The notes under the pieces are model-generated. The model was not told the origin of the DNA. It saw only the letters and a list, made by a program, of their open reading frames with translations, and made no database searches. Positions 34,901 to 44,886 of a stretch of DNA of 64,000 nt are shown here, piece after piece. This DNA is from Brumimicrobium salinarum (lineage in GTDB: Bacteria > Bacteroidota > Bacteroidia > Flavobacteriales_D > Crocinitomicaceae). A program made the translations under genes and the position numbers. The DNA lies in the NCBI RefSeq assembly GCF_002844555.1, contig NZ_PJNI01000001.1:496001-560000 (forward strand). The letters run 5' to 3'. Each line of letters starts with the position of its first letter. The first letter of the stretch is position 1.

Positions 34901-37017
34901 ATGAAGAAAACAATACTATCTTTTTTAACAGCATTTGGATTTATCTTTACTGCTGTTTCTCAAGATTATTTCGAATGTTATACAGATCAAAAACAGCCGA
35001 GTACATAGAGAGTTTATCACCTGAAGAAAGGTTACAATACAAACAAAATGAGCAAGAAAAGGCTTTGCAAATTGAAAACTTTATTGCACAAAACCCCGAA
35101 TTATTACAAGCGTCTAACTCTAGAGGTGCTATTACTTATACCATCCCAGTTGTATTTCACATAATACACCAAAACGGTCCTGAAAACATTTCAGATGAGC
35201 AAGTTTTAAACGCTTTAAATCACATGAATGAAGATTTTCAAAAATCAAATCCGGGATGGCCAAATGTACAACCAGAATTTCTGCCTATTGTTGCTGATGT
35301 AGAAGTTGAGTTTAAGCTAGCAAAAAAAGATAATTTGGGAAATTGCACCAGCGGAATCACAAGAACAAATTCAGCAGTTACAGATGGTGGAACAGGTGCG
35401 CAAAGAGTACAAGCAGTTCAAGCAGTTCATGGAAACTGGCCAGGTGACAAATACTTAAATATTTTTGTATTTAAAACAATGGATGTTCAAGGTGCTGCTG
35501 GATACACTTTTAGACCTGATCCATGGCGTTCAAACAGTATGGATAATGGTATACATTTAATACATAATTATGTGGGAAGTATTGGAACAGCAGGCTCACA
35601 AGGTGCACATACCTTAAGTCACGAAGCTGGTCATTGGTTAGATTTACCACATCCGTGGGGTAACTCCAACGATCCTGGTTTAGCGTCTAATTGCAATGGT
35701 GATGATAATATCGCAGACACACCTAATACGATTGGATGGAGAACATGTAATTTACGTGGAGAATCATGTGGTTCTTTAGATAATGTAGAAAATTTCATGG
35801 AGTATTCCTATTGCTCTAAAATGTTTACGAATGATCAAAAAGCAAGGATGCATGGTGCTTTAAACATTTCAAATACAGGAAGATTAAATGTACATTCAGC
35901 AAGTAACTTAATTTCAACTGGTGTAAATAGTCCTGATGTTTTGTGCGAGGCTAATTTTGGAGCGAATTATAGAGAGGTTTGTGTAGGACAAGAGGTTACT
36001 TTTACAGATTACTCATATAATCTAGTGACTTCTCGTAATTGGGAGTTTCAAGGTGGTTCTCCAGCAACTTCTACCGCTGAATCACCAACAGTAACGTATG
36101 ATACTCCAGGTTTATATGAAGTTAAATTAACCGCTTCAGACGGTTCTTCAAGTGTGAGCGAAACTAAACCTTCTTATATTAAAGTATTACCAGCAGGTCA
36201 ATCTTTACCATTTACTGAAGGGTTTGAGAACATAACTTCTCTTTCTAATTCAGATTGGTTAGTAGATAACAATTCAGGTGCAGGATTTGAATTAACTTCT
36301 GATGCCGCATTCACTGGAAATAATTCTGTCTATTTAAGAAACTTTGGACAACCAAGAGATAATATTGATGCATTGATATCATCACCAATTGATCTTTCTT
36401 CAATTACTAGTTCAGAAGGTGTGACCCTTAGTTTTAGATATGCATACCGAAGAAGATCTAGTTCTAATTACGAACGATTAACAGTTCTTTTATCTCAAAA
36501 CTGTGGTGAATCATGGTTAGTAAGAAAAAGTTTGGTTGGACATAATTTGGGTACTGAGACAGCTGGAAGTAATTGGGCTCCTGACTCAAAAGATGATTGG
36601 GTTACTGTACACATGACGAATGTTACAAGCTCTTTTTGGATTGATAATTTTAGATTTAAATTTGAGTTTGAATCTGATGGTGGAAATAACATATATTTAG
36701 ACGATATCAATATTTTTGCAGGTCCTAAAGAAAATGATCCTTTAAATATTGATGAGGAAAGCTTTGTAAGATCTTTCAATGTTTATCCAAACCCTGCAAG
36801 TGATGTAGCAAACGTATCCTTTAATATAAATGATAGTAAACTTGTTCAAATTGATCTTGTAAATATTATGGGACAAAAAATATCTACGAATAAAATACAA
36901 TCTAATGTCGGTCAAAATCTTGTCATGATTGATACAGAAGGAGTAGAGGCTGGTGTATATTTAATTAATATCAATGTCGACGGCGTTAAGAAAACAAAAC
37001 GAATTGTAATTGAATAA
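34901..37017 (+). pseudogene. secreted M43 (cytophagalysin-type) metalloprotease with PKD and T9SS type-A domains, signal peptide out of frame
   Basis: A good signal peptide starts at ATG 34901 (MKKTILSFLTAFGFIFTAVS) but its frame stops at 35006. The protease frame is open from 34975 to 37017. One added base near the A5 tract 34989-34993 joins them as DYFECYTDQKTAEYIESLS, giving 705 residues. Zinc-binding motif HEAGHWLDLPHPWG with the metzincin family cysteines (ASNCNGDDN, ADTP, EYSYC with the Met-turn region). About 325-405 is a PKD domain, then a jelly-roll-like region, and the last 80 residues are a type-A sorting domain (FNVYPNPASD). Without the correction the protein would have no export signal, so error or recent mutation is suspected. 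Confidence 0.8.
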
Positions 37018-37038
37018 TCAAAATTTAATGTAATAGTA

Positions 37039-37074
37039 AAAAAAATCGCTAAAGAACGCTTTAGCGATTTTTTT
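37039..37074 (+). terminator. strong rho-independent terminator after the M43 protease
   Basis: A 16-base-pair stem, AAAAAAATCGCTAAAG (37039-37054) with CTTTAGCGATTTTTTT (37059-37074), loop AACG. Works in both directions. An A8 run here (37038-37045) is intact. Confidence 0.88.
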
Positions 37075-37217
37075 ATTTTCAGTCTTTATATTTGAACCAT
37101 CCATTGAGTAGTCAATCTAGTTTCAAATTTGTGTAATATTTAACATTAAAGGAGTAGCTCTAATGTTTATGTTACACGTATTTTAATTTCCTCATTTTTT
37201 AGTACCTAAATATGTAG

Positions 37218-37244
37218 TTGACATAACTGTAATCCCTATCTTTG
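37218..37244 (+). promoter_or_regulatory. promoter of lysS
   Basis: TTG (37218-37220), a 16-base spacer and the perfect -7 element TATCTTTG (37237-37244). Spacer slightly short of the usual 19. Confidence 0.5.
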
Positions 37245-37273
37245 CAAATTAATTGAATTATAATACAACAGTT

Positions 37274-38989
37274 ATGAGCAATTTAGAATTGTCAGATCAA
37301 GAGATTCAACGTAGGGAAACGTTGACAAAGTTACGTGAACATGGAATAGATCCATATCCAGCGGAATTATACCCCGTGAAACACAAAGCCAAACAGATCA
37401 AGGACAATTATAAGGAAGAACAAGAAGTTGTAATTGCAGGAAGATTAATGCGTCGTAAAATTCAAGGAAAAGCATCATTTGGAGATTTACAAGACGATAC
37501 GGGAAGAATTCAAGTGTACTTTAATCGTGATGAAATCTGTCCAGGCGAAGACAAATTCCTTTACAATGACTTGTTTAAAAAGATGCTCGATTTAGGTGAT
37601 TTTATCGGAGTAAAAGGGAAAGTTTTTAAAACACAAGTAGGTGAAATTTCCGTTAAGGTTGAAGAGTTTACATTGTTATCAAAATCGCTTCGTCCTTTAC
37701 CATTGCCTAAAACGGATTCTGAAGGAAATGTTCATGATGCATTTACAGACCCTGAAACACGATACCGTCAACGTTATGTTGATTTGGTTGTGAATCCAAA
37801 CGTTAAAGAAGTATTTGAAAAGAGAAGTAAACTGTTTTCTGCTATGCGAAACTATTTCAACGATGCGGGTTATATGGAGGTAGAAACGCCAATTTTACAG
37901 CCTATCCCTGGTGGAGCAGCTGCACGTCCGTTCGTTACACATCATAACGCTTTAGACATTCCATTATATATGCGAATTGCCAATGAATTGTATCTAAAAA
38001 GATTAATTGTTGGTGGTTTTGATGGAGTTTATGAGTTTTCAAAAAACTTTAGAAATGAAGGAATGGACAGAACGCATAACCCAGAGTTTACGGTAATGGA
38101 AATCTATGTTCCTTACAAAGATTACAACTGGATGATGGAGTTTACAGAAAACTTACTCGAACATTGTGCTGTAGCAGTAAACGGCTCAACAAAAAACACT
38201 TTCAATGGTCAAGAAATTGAATTTAAAGCACCTTATGCACGTGTTACAATGCGTCAGTCAATTATTGATTTTACAGGTTTTGACATCAAAGGAAAATCAG
38301 AAGACGAACTAAGACAAGCGTGTAAAAATCTTGGGCTAGAAGTTGATGAAACAATGGGGAAAGGAAAGCTTATTGATGAAATTTTTGGCGAAAAATGTGA
38401 AGGAAACTACATTCAACCAACATTTATTATCGACTATCCAAAAGAAATGTCTCCGTTGTGTAAATCACACCGTGATGATCCAGAATTGACAGAGCGTTTT
38501 GAGTTGATGATAGGAGGAAAAGAAATTGCCAATGCCTATTCAGAGTTGAATGACCCAATTGACCAAAGAGAACGTTTTGAGGAACAAGTTCGTTTGGCAC
38601 AAAAAGGAGATGATGAAGCAACAGGATTAATTGATCAAGATTTCTTACGTGCATTGGAATACGGAATGCCACCAACCTCTGGATTAGGAATTGGAATGGA
38701 CCGTTTGATTATGTATTTAACAGATAATCCAGCAATTCAAGAAGTGCTTTTCTTCCCACAAATGAAACCAGAAAAATTCGGAGCGAAGAAAGGACCTGAG
38801 TTGAAAGAAGATGAGCAATTGATTTTTGATTTGTTAGCCAAAGAGCAAACCATGGATCTTAATGTTTTGAAAGAAAAAGCTGGATTAAGCAACAAAAAAT
38901 GGGATAAAGGAGTGAAAGGCTTAGCAAAACATGGCCTAACTAAAGTTACAAAAGACGAAAATGGTTTGACAATCGAGATGATTGGATGA
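37274..38989 (+). CDS. lysS: lysyl-tRNA synthetase, class II
   Basis: 571 residues from ATG 37274 ([10 protein letters not shown]); an upstream in-frame codon at 37253 is not a usual start. N-terminal OB-fold anticodon-binding domain (about 50-160, [15 protein letters not shown]). The class II catalytic core follows: motif 1 around [13 protein letters not shown], motif 2 [15 protein letters not shown] and motif 3 [16 protein letters not shown]-terminal extension of about 60 residues after the core ([16 protein letters not shown]) is a known addition in this phylum. Charges tRNA-Lys. Monocistronic, with its own promoter. Confidence 0.96.
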   Translation: MSNLELSDQEIQRRETLTKLREHGIDPYPAELYPVKHKAKQIKDNYKEEQEVVIAGRLMRRKIQGKASFGDLQDDTGRIQVYFNRDEICPGEDKFLYNDLFKKMLDLGDFIGVKGKVFKTQVGEISVKVEEFTLLSKSLRPLPLPKTDSEGNVHDAFTDPETRYRQRYVDLVVNPNVKEVFEKRSKLFSAMRNYFNDAGYMEVETPILQPIPGGAAARPFVTHHNALDIPLYMRIANELYLKRLIVGGFDGVYEFSKNFRNEGMDRTHNPEFTVMEIYVPYKDYNWMMEFTENLLEHCAVAVNGSTKNTFNGQEIEFKAPYARVTMRQSIIDFTGFDIKGKSEDELRQACKNLGLEVDETMGKGKLIDEIFGEKCEGNYIQPTFIIDYPKEMSPLCKSHRDDPELTERFELMIGGKEIANAYSELNDPIDQRERFEEQVRLAQKGDDEATGLIDQDFLRALEYGMPPTSGLGIGMDRLIMYLTDNPAIQEVLFFPQMKPEKFGAKKGPELKEDEQLIFDLLAKEQTMDLNVLKEKAGLSNKKWDKGVKGLAKHGLTKVTKDENGLTIEMIG

Positions 38990-39072
38990 TTAGGTAATTA
39001 AACATATGTCAAGTCCTAAATAACCGATACAGATTATTAAAGGGCTTGACAAAACCCATTCTAAATAAAAAA

Positions 39073-39100
39073 TCCGCCTTAAACTCAAGCTTAAGACGGA
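39073..39100 (-). terminator. terminator of the small lipoprotein gene
   Basis: On the minus strand TCCGTCTTAA (39100-39091) pairs with TTAAGGCGGA (39082-39073) with one mismatch, followed by TTTTTTA. Confidence 0.7.
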
Positions 39101-39123
39101 CGATAGTGATAGGTTAATAATTA

Positions 39124-39333
39124 TTAATCAATTTCTTGAACTTTTCCACCTAAAGCCTCACATTGTTCAACAAAACCATACTGGTTCCCATTTTCTGCTG
39201 CGTCAGCCTTGTGCTGTTCTTCAGTGTATAATAAACCACCTTCTTGGGTGTAACATCCTTGTTCTTTCTTTAGACATGATGTTGTAAACAACGTGAAGCT
39301 TCCCAATGCCATTACTAAAAATACCTTTTTCAT
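39124..39333 (-). CDS. small predicted lipoprotein
   Basis: 69 residues. Lipoprotein signal: MKKVFLVMALGSFTLFTTSC with the lipid-modified cysteine at residue 20. The mature 49 residues are polar and contain two further cysteines (GCYTQEGG and EQCEALGG), which could form a disulfide. No known domain. A -7 element TAATTTTG is visible upstream on the minus strand (about 39371-39364) and a terminator follows, so it is an independent transcription unit. Confidence 0.75.
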   Translation of the reverse strand: MKKVFLVMALGSFTLFTTSCLKKEQGCYTQEGGLLYTEEQHKADAAENGNQYGFVEQCEALGGKVQEID

Positions 39334-39539
39334 TTCATCAATTTTTAAATTAAACAGTGCCGCAAAATTACTTCTAATTACAGTTGTTAATGGGGTGATT
39401 TTTCGTCATTAATTGGTGATTTTAACGCATTGTATTTTCATAAAAAACCCTAACCACAAAGACTTTCAGGTTGTTATGCGTGATTCTTTTATCACCGTTA
39501 TTTTCATGTTTTATATCAAAAAATATAAATTACTATGTT

Positions 39540-39547
39540 TACTTTTG
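39540..39547 (+). promoter_or_regulatory. -7 element of the hybrid sensor gene
   Basis: TACTTTTG matches TAnnTTTG. The predicted transcript start lies only about 15 bases before the TTG start codon, giving a near-leaderless mRNA. Confidence 0.4.
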
Positions 39548-39567
39548 TAGATCAAAAAATGTAGATT

Positions 39568-42500
39568 TTGACAAAAACCATCCTGCTCATAATTTCGCTC
39601 GTTTTCTTTGTTTTTAATCTCTTTGCCCAAGAGAACGTGTTTGAACCTATTCAAGTAAAAAAGATTAAAGAACTTGAAAAAGAGATCGACCCTGATAAAA
39701 AAGATGCTGATTATGCTTTTCAACTGGCTGAACTTGCCCGACTGTATTCTACCATAAAACAATTTGACACAGCAATAGCGATAGCCGAGTCCGCTATGCA
39801 CTTTGCGAAAAATCATAATTTCAAAAAAGCAGAATCTTCAGCACTTTCATCTCTTGGTTCTATATATTTTGATCAAGGTCTATTTGAAAAGTCTCAAAAA
39901 ACATTGCTTTTAGCTGAGATAAGTTTACAAAATAACCATCAAGAAGAAGAGTTGGGGTTTATTTATCGTTTCATGGGTCAGAATAGTATTCAACTCAAAG
40001 ATACTGTTGAAGCCTTACATTATTATCAAAAAGGTCTAGCAATTAGTAAGAAATACCAAGATTCTATAAGAATAGGTTTTTTCTATGATTTAATGGGTTA
40101 CACTTATTATTGGAAAAGAGATTACGAAAAAGCGATTTATCATTTCAAGTTAGCACTCAACATTTTTAAGACCATTAATGTAAATCATCGAATAGCATTA
40201 GCAGCCGGAAATATTGGTTTATGTTACTTAGAGATTGGCGATAGACTCAATGCTGTTCAACATTATATAATTGCGGCTAAACATTATCAAATAGATAAAA
40301 ATAAATCTGGAGAAAAACTCACCAATAGCAAGATTTCTGATATTTATAAAGACATTGGAAGTTTTGACTTAGCTTTTCAATATAATCAGCGCAATAAGGA
40401 ACTCTATAAACATGAAAAGAATCGACTTATTGATGTAATTACCACAAGAAAGGACGGAGAGATTTATCTTGCTCAAGGAAACTATAAGAAAGCAGAACAA
40501 TTGCTCTTAAACGCTTTTGACGCTGTCAAAACTATTGATAATTCAAAAGAAAAATCAGATATTACCCTAGAACTTGCAAAACTATATTTTGAGATTGAAC
40601 AATTTGATAAAGCGATTGATTTTGCCAAAGAAAGTCAACGTTATGCTAAAAAATTAAACTTAAGTTATGCCGCAATGGAAGCTGAAATTCTTGTTGCAGC
40701 TAGCTTCATCCATCAAGGCCAGCACCACAATGGTAAAAACATATTAATGAAGGCCCTAAACTTTTGTTTGAATTCTAAAATAACAGAACAATTACCGTTT
40801 ATTTACAAAAACCTATCTCATGTAGAAGAGGTTTACGGCAATAATGATATAGCTCTTCAACATTATAAAAAGTACGCTCATTTTTCTAAAGCAGTTGATA
40901 AGAACATATACTTAACAAGCAAAACAATAAACCAATATGAACAAGAAAAGAGAGAAGCGATAGCAAAAGCAAAATTAGAGCAGGAAAAATCAAGACGGAA
41001 TTATTTATTTATCGGCCTTGCTGTGGCCGTAATTTTATTTCTTGTGTTTATCCGACTTTACTTTTTGAATAGAAAAAACATAAAACTTGAAAAGAAGAAT
41101 GTAAAGCTTCAAAAACAAAGGGTTGATGAACTAGAAAAAATGGAAGAATTCAAATCTAGATTTCTCACCAATATAACGCATGAATTCAGAACACCATTAA
41201 GTTTAATTAAAGGTAATATTGAAATATTAAGTGAAAAGCATAAGAATGAAGGTCTAGAAGAACGTTTCAAGGAGATTCAAGATTCAAGTAATAATTTATT
41301 AGCGCTTATCAATCAGCTCATGAAACTATCAGAAATCGAAAACAAACAATATCAGTTAGAATTTACCCAAAACGGGGGTTTAATTGATTTTATAAACACA
41401 ACGATGAATCTCTTTTATTCTTATTTCCATCAAAAGAATATTGATCTCAATTTTAAAAACCTGACAGACTCCAACTTCAAGGAGGAAGATTTTATTTATT
41501 CTGAAGAGGCTATAAAATCAATTTTATCGAATCTATTATCTAACGCATTAAAGTTTACCCCAAAAAATGGTCAAGTAAATGTAGAATTGCACAATGAGGG
41601 CACTGAATTTATTGAAATAAAAGTTATTGATACAGGGGTTGGCGTTGCAAAAGAACATACTGAGTTTATTTTTGATCGCTTCTATCAAGCTAACCAGACC
41701 CGTCAAAAAGCGTATGAAGGATCGGGAATAGGTCTAGCAATGGTAAAGGAAATGGCCTTATTGCATGGTGGTATGGTAAAAATAGAAACGCAAGAGGGAA
41801 AAGGTGCAACTTTTATTGTTCGACTTAAATCTAATAAGGAAGCACAAAGACTATTGTCCAATGAAGTCAAAACGGATGACGTAATAAACGCACCAACACA
41901 TATTGAACAGCCATTTGAATCAACAGAAAATTCAGAAAGAGTCGAATTAAGCCAGGAAAAACCAATTGTTTTAGTTATTGAAGATCATCTTGAAATACGA
42001 AAACTCATCACCCAAAATATTGGAAATCAGTATCGTTATTTAGAAGCAGACAATGGCAAAACTGGAATAAAACTAGCGCAAGAGTATCTTCCAGACCTCA
42101 TCATTAGTGATATTATGATGCCTAAATTAGATGGTGTTTCCTTGGTTAGAAACCTAAAAGAGAATATGTTAACTTCACATATTCCGATAATATTACTCAC
42201 TGCCAAAAGTTCGTTTGATGATAAAATTGAAGGTCTAGAAATAGGAGCTGATGATTATCTCACAAAGCCTTTTTCAATTAAGGAGCTTAGGCTTAGAGTT
42301 AAAAACATATTAAAGCTAAAAACAGCTTTAAAAAGGGCTTTTTCACACGCTACCAAAATTTCTAAAGAAAAATCGTTTAAATCTCTCAGTAAATTAGATA
42401 AAGAGTTTATTGAAAAAATTGAAACAACAATTAGTACTAACATAGATAAGGTGTTATATGGGGTCAACGACTTGGCGGATGAGATGTGCCTATCCAATAG

Positions 42501-42720
42501 TCAATTAACAAGAAAAATCAAGGCTTTAATTAATCAAACACCAGCTGCTCTCATTAAAACTGTTCGAATAGAAAAGGCTAAGGAACTTATACTAGAAGGT
42601 TATAGCGTTGCCGAAGTCGCATGGAAAGTTGGTTACGAAGATCCTGGATATTTTAGTAAGGCTTTTAAAAAAGTAGTGAAAAAATCTCCATCTAAATTTA
42701 GGGAGGAGAGTATGAAATAA
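39568..42720 (+). CDS. TPR-containing hybrid two-component sensor with AraC output domain
   Basis: 1050 residues. Signal peptide (MTKTILLIISLVFFVFNLFAQ), periplasmic TPR repeats (about 45-430, YAFQLAELARLYSTIKQFDTA), one membrane helix (about 472-495, LFIGLAVAVILFLVFIRLYF), and a coiled linker. HisKA with phospho-accepting H538 (NITHEFRTPLSLI); HATPase (LLSNALKFTP, DTGVGV, GSGIGLAMV). A receiver domain with D848 (ISDIMMPKLDG), then a C-terminal AraC helix-turn-helix pair (DLADEMCLSNSQLTRK, EVAWKVGYEDPGYFSKAF). Sensor and DNA-binding output are in one chain, as in the hybrid regulators of Bacteroidota. The start is a TTG; the nearest upstream in-frame triplet is a stop. Likely controls the adjacent secreted protein gene. 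Confidence 0.9.
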   Translation: MTKTILLIISLVFFVFNLFAQENVFEPIQVKKIKELEKEIDPDKKDADYAFQLAELARLYSTIKQFDTAIAIAESAMHFAKNHNFKKAESSALSSLGSIYFDQGLFEKSQKTLLLAEISLQNNHQEEELGFIYRFMGQNSIQLKDTVEALHYYQKGLAISKKYQDSIRIGFFYDLMGYTYYWKRDYEKAIYHFKLALNIFKTINVNHRIALAAGNIGLCYLEIGDRLNAVQHYIIAAKHYQIDKNKSGEKLTNSKISDIYKDIGSFDLAFQYNQRNKELYKHEKNRLIDVITTRKDGEIYLAQGNYKKAEQLLLNAFDAVKTIDNSKEKSDITLELAKLYFEIEQFDKAIDFAKESQRYAKKLNLSYAAMEAEILVAASFIHQGQHHNGKNILMKALNFCLNSKITEQLPFIYKNLSHVEEVYGNNDIALQHYKKYAHFSKAVDKNIYLTSKTINQYEQEKREAIAKAKLEQEKSRRNYLFIGLAVAVILFLVFIRLYFLNRKNIKLEKKNVKLQKQRVDELEKMEEFKSRFLTNITHEFRTPLSLIKGNIEILSEKHKNEGLEERFKEIQDSSNNLLALINQLMKLSEIENKQYQLEFTQNGGLIDFINTTMNLFYSYFHQKNIDLNFKNLTDSNFKEEDFIYSEEAIKSILSNLLSNALKFTPKNGQVNVELHNEGTEFIEIKVIDTGVGVAKEHTEFIFDRFYQANQTRQKAYEGSGIGLAMVKEMALLHGGMVKIETQEGKGATFIVRLKSNKEAQRLLSNEVKTDDVINAPTHIEQPFESTENSERVELSQEKPIVLVIEDHLEIRKLITQNIGNQYRYLEADNGKTGIKLAQEYLPDLIISDIMMPKLDGVSLVRNLKENMLTSHIPIILLTAKSSFDDKIEGLEIGADDYLTKPFSIKELRLRVKNILKLKTALKRAFSHATKISKEKSFKSLSKLDKEFIEKIETTISTNIDKVLYGVNDLADEMCLSNSQLTRKIKALINQTPAALIKTVRIEKAKELILEGYSVAEVAWKVGYEDPGYFSKAFKKVVKKSPSKFREESMK

Positions 42721-42840
42721 ATCAATATAGATTGTTACAGTCATCCATGAAAATAGACCTTTCAAAATGATAAGTAATTCAAATAAACGTTTTTTATTTT
42801 TCATAACATATTAGGCAAAACTTGTTCCATATTAGAACAC

Positions 42841-42850
42841 CCTGATCAGG
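42841..42850. promoter_or_regulatory. perfect palindrome upstream of the SBBP-type secreted protein
   Basis: CCTGATCAGG, 74-83 bases before the ATG at 42924 and just after the gene for an AraC-output sensor. A candidate operator, seen once only. Confidence 0.25.
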
Positions 42851-42923
42851 TTAAACCCTTGTAGGTCTGACTAATAGGCATGATTTTTGTAAAGATTTAA
42901 ATGTTATATTAAATCTAAATATT

Positions 42924-44579
42924 ATGAAGAAATTATTTACACTTTTAATTTTTTACGTACCTTCTGTCACTTTAGTAGCCCAAACATCATCTATTGATTG
43001 GGTAAAGAGGATAGGAGGTAATTATGACGAAATCCAAGGAGACATTCATGTTGATAATTCTGGAGATATTATATATACAGGCTCCTTTATGGGTACAGTA
43101 GATTTTGATCCTGGACTTGGAACATATGAACTCTCATCAAGTGGTTACACTACCCCCCCATATATCTCTCCAGATGTTTTTGTTTCAAAACTGGATGAAA
43201 ATGGAAGTTTTTTGTGGGCAAAGAGCCTAGGTGGAGTGGCGAATGATGGTGGATCTGATGTGGCAACAGACGTAAATGGAAACATTTATATTTCAGGAAG
43301 TTTTGTTGGTACTTCGGATTTTAATCCTGATTCAAGTACATATAATTTAACCTCTATTGGTGATAGGGATGCGTTTGTTTTAAAATTAAATTCAAATGGT
43401 GAATTTGTTTGGGCTAAAAGTTTCGGTGGTTCTCAAGCAGATGGAATTAAGTCATTAACAATTGATGGTAATGGAAATATCTATACTACAGGGGAATTTA
43501 GAGGTACTGTAGATTTTGACCCAGGAAGTGGAACTTATAACATGACTTCTGCAGGAAACACTGATGCTTTTATTACAAAATATGATGCTAACGGCAATTT
43601 TGAATGGGCTCAACAACTTGGAAACGCTGGTTATGATACGGGAGAAAGTATTGTTGTTGATTCATTTGAAAATATATATTTTACAGGAGGAACATGGAGT
43701 TCTGGTAATTACCAAATATCTATTTCAAAAGTAGACGCTAATGGAAACTTTTTATGGACAAAAGAGTTAGGAGATACAGGAGTTGGTCTTGATATTGGGT
43801 ATTCTATCATTACCGATAACGATGGAAATAACTACACAATAGGTCAGTTTCAAAACACTGTTGATTTTGATCCAGGACCTGGAGAGCATAACCTAACAGC
43901 TATGAATGATATATTTGTTTTAAAATTAAATTCAAATGGTGAATTTGTTTGGGTTAAGCAATTTGGAAGCAGTAGTAATGGTTATGGATCCGGATATGAC
44001 ATCACTCTAGACCCAAATGGAAATATTTATGGTACAGGTCGATTCGCTCAAACAATAGATTTTAACCCTGGACCAGGCGTTTACAACCTAACATCGGAGA
44101 CAAACAGCTATGATGCTTTCATGTTTAAATTAACAGCTTCTGGAGATTTTGTTTGGGCAAAAAGTTTTGGAGGAGAAGAAATAGTAAGTGGAACTTCCAT
44201 TTTTTCCGATAACTCAGGGAACTTATATACTGCAGGCATTTTTCAAAATAGCGGAAATTTCGACCAAGTAAATGGAGGTGAAATATTAACGTCGTCTGGT
44301 GGATATGACCTTTATATACTCAAATTAGAAAATCAGTCTGCTTCCATGACCAAAAACAAACAAAAGTCTCTATCAATTTATCCTAACCCTTCTAAAGGTA
44401 AATTACATATAAATGGTAATTACAAATCAGCAGAAATTTATGACCTGAATGGCAAAAAACTATTTTCTTTTGATAATCAATCAACAGAAATTAACATTTC
44501 GCAATTTAATAAAGGGCTTTACATTATGAAAGTGGTTTCAACAGATGGAATTTCTACTTTTAAAATAGTGAAAGAATAG
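42924..44579 (+). CDS. secreted beta-propeller-like (SBBP) repeat protein with T9SS type-A sorting domain
   Basis: 551 residues. Signal peptide MKKLFTLLIFYVPSVTLVAQ. About seven repeats of roughly 60-70 residues follow. Each has an FVWAKSFGG-type strand, a DGNGNIYTTGEF-type strand and, in five of them, a D-F-[DN]-P-x motif ('VDFDPGSGTYNMTS', IDFNPGPGVYNLTS). This is the SBBP beta-propeller pattern. The C-terminal 75 residues are a type-A sorting domain (SIYPNPSKGKLHINGNY, GLYIMKVVS). A 40-base stretch is duplicated exactly at 43374-43413 and 43914-43953, showing recent exchange between repeats. Surface protein; no enzymatic residues recognised. Probably regulated by the adjacent hybrid sensor. 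Confidence 0.85.
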   Translation: MKKLFTLLIFYVPSVTLVAQTSSIDWVKRIGGNYDEIQGDIHVDNSGDIIYTGSFMGTVDFDPGLGTYELSSSGYTTPPYISPDVFVSKLDENGSFLWAKSLGGVANDGGSDVATDVNGNIYISGSFVGTSDFNPDSSTYNLTSIGDRDAFVLKLNSNGEFVWAKSFGGSQADGIKSLTIDGNGNIYTTGEFRGTVDFDPGSGTYNMTSAGNTDAFITKYDANGNFEWAQQLGNAGYDTGESIVVDSFENIYFTGGTWSSGNYQISISKVDANGNFLWTKELGDTGVGLDIGYSIITDNDGNNYTIGQFQNTVDFDPGPGEHNLTAMNDIFVLKLNSNGEFVWVKQFGSSSNGYGSGYDITLDPNGNIYGTGRFAQTIDFNPGPGVYNLTSETNSYDAFMFKLTASGDFVWAKSFGGEEIVSGTSIFSDNSGNLYTAGIFQNSGNFDQVNGGEILTSSGGYDLYILKLENQSASMTKNKQKSLSIYPNPSKGKLHINGNYKSAEIYDLNGKKLFSFDNQSTEINISQFNKGLYIMKVVSTDGISTFKIVKE

Positions 44580-44610
44580 AGAAATTAATTATTGAGCTCA
44601 ATTTTAATAA

Positions 44611-44718
44611 ATATTAAAGTCTTTAAGGAAAAGATCATTAGAAGAGAAATACTCTACTGATGAGCTAAAAGCAGATTTCAAAGCAGCAATGGAAAAAGAA
44701 TTCGAAAAAAAACTGTAA
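44611..44718 (+). pseudogene. possible 3' remnant of a lost gene
   Basis: In the frame ending at TAA 44716-44718, 35 codons are open and read like the end of a real charged helical protein (DELKADFKAAMEKEFEKKL), directly followed by a strong terminator at 44740-44775. Upstream in this frame are three stops within 30 bases and no start. This suggests a truncated gene tail whose terminator survived. It has an intact in-frame A8 tract. Confidence 0.3.
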
Positions 44719-44739
44719 ATAACATTGCACAGCGTATTC

Positions 44740-44775
44740 AAGCGGGACAATCTTAAATGATGTCCCGCTTTTTTG
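44740..44775 (+). terminator. rho-independent terminator
   Basis: AAGCGGGACA (44740-44749) pairs with TGTCCCGCTT (44761-44770), followed by TTTTTG. Confidence 0.85.
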
Positions 44776-44858
44776 TTTAACCTACCACTGTTTTCCTCCA
44801 CGTGCATAACTTTTCATTTCTTCCGTTCAAAATATCGCTCAAAACTTCTACAACTTTA

Positions 44859-44866
44859 TAATTTTG
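44859..44866 (+). promoter_or_regulatory. -7 element before tdk
   Basis: TAATTTTG matches TAnnTTTG, 20 bases before the tdk ATG; no clear -33 TTG. Confidence 0.4.
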
Positions 44867-44886
44867 TAGCAAATCAAAAGTAGCGT

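Noticed and set aside
39008-39050. hairpin after lysS (GTCAAGTCC with GGGCTTGAC)
   Set aside because: Contains a wobble pair, has a 25-base loop and no T tract, so I do not call it a terminator.
43374-43953. CRISPR-like reading of the repeated 40-base unit
   Set aside because: Only two exact copies, inside a coding gene with protein-level repeats; no cas genes anywhere in the window.
44604-44807. 67-codon minus-strand frame over the terminator before tdk
   Set aside because: It covers a terminator stem and the plus-strand gene tail, and has no family signature.
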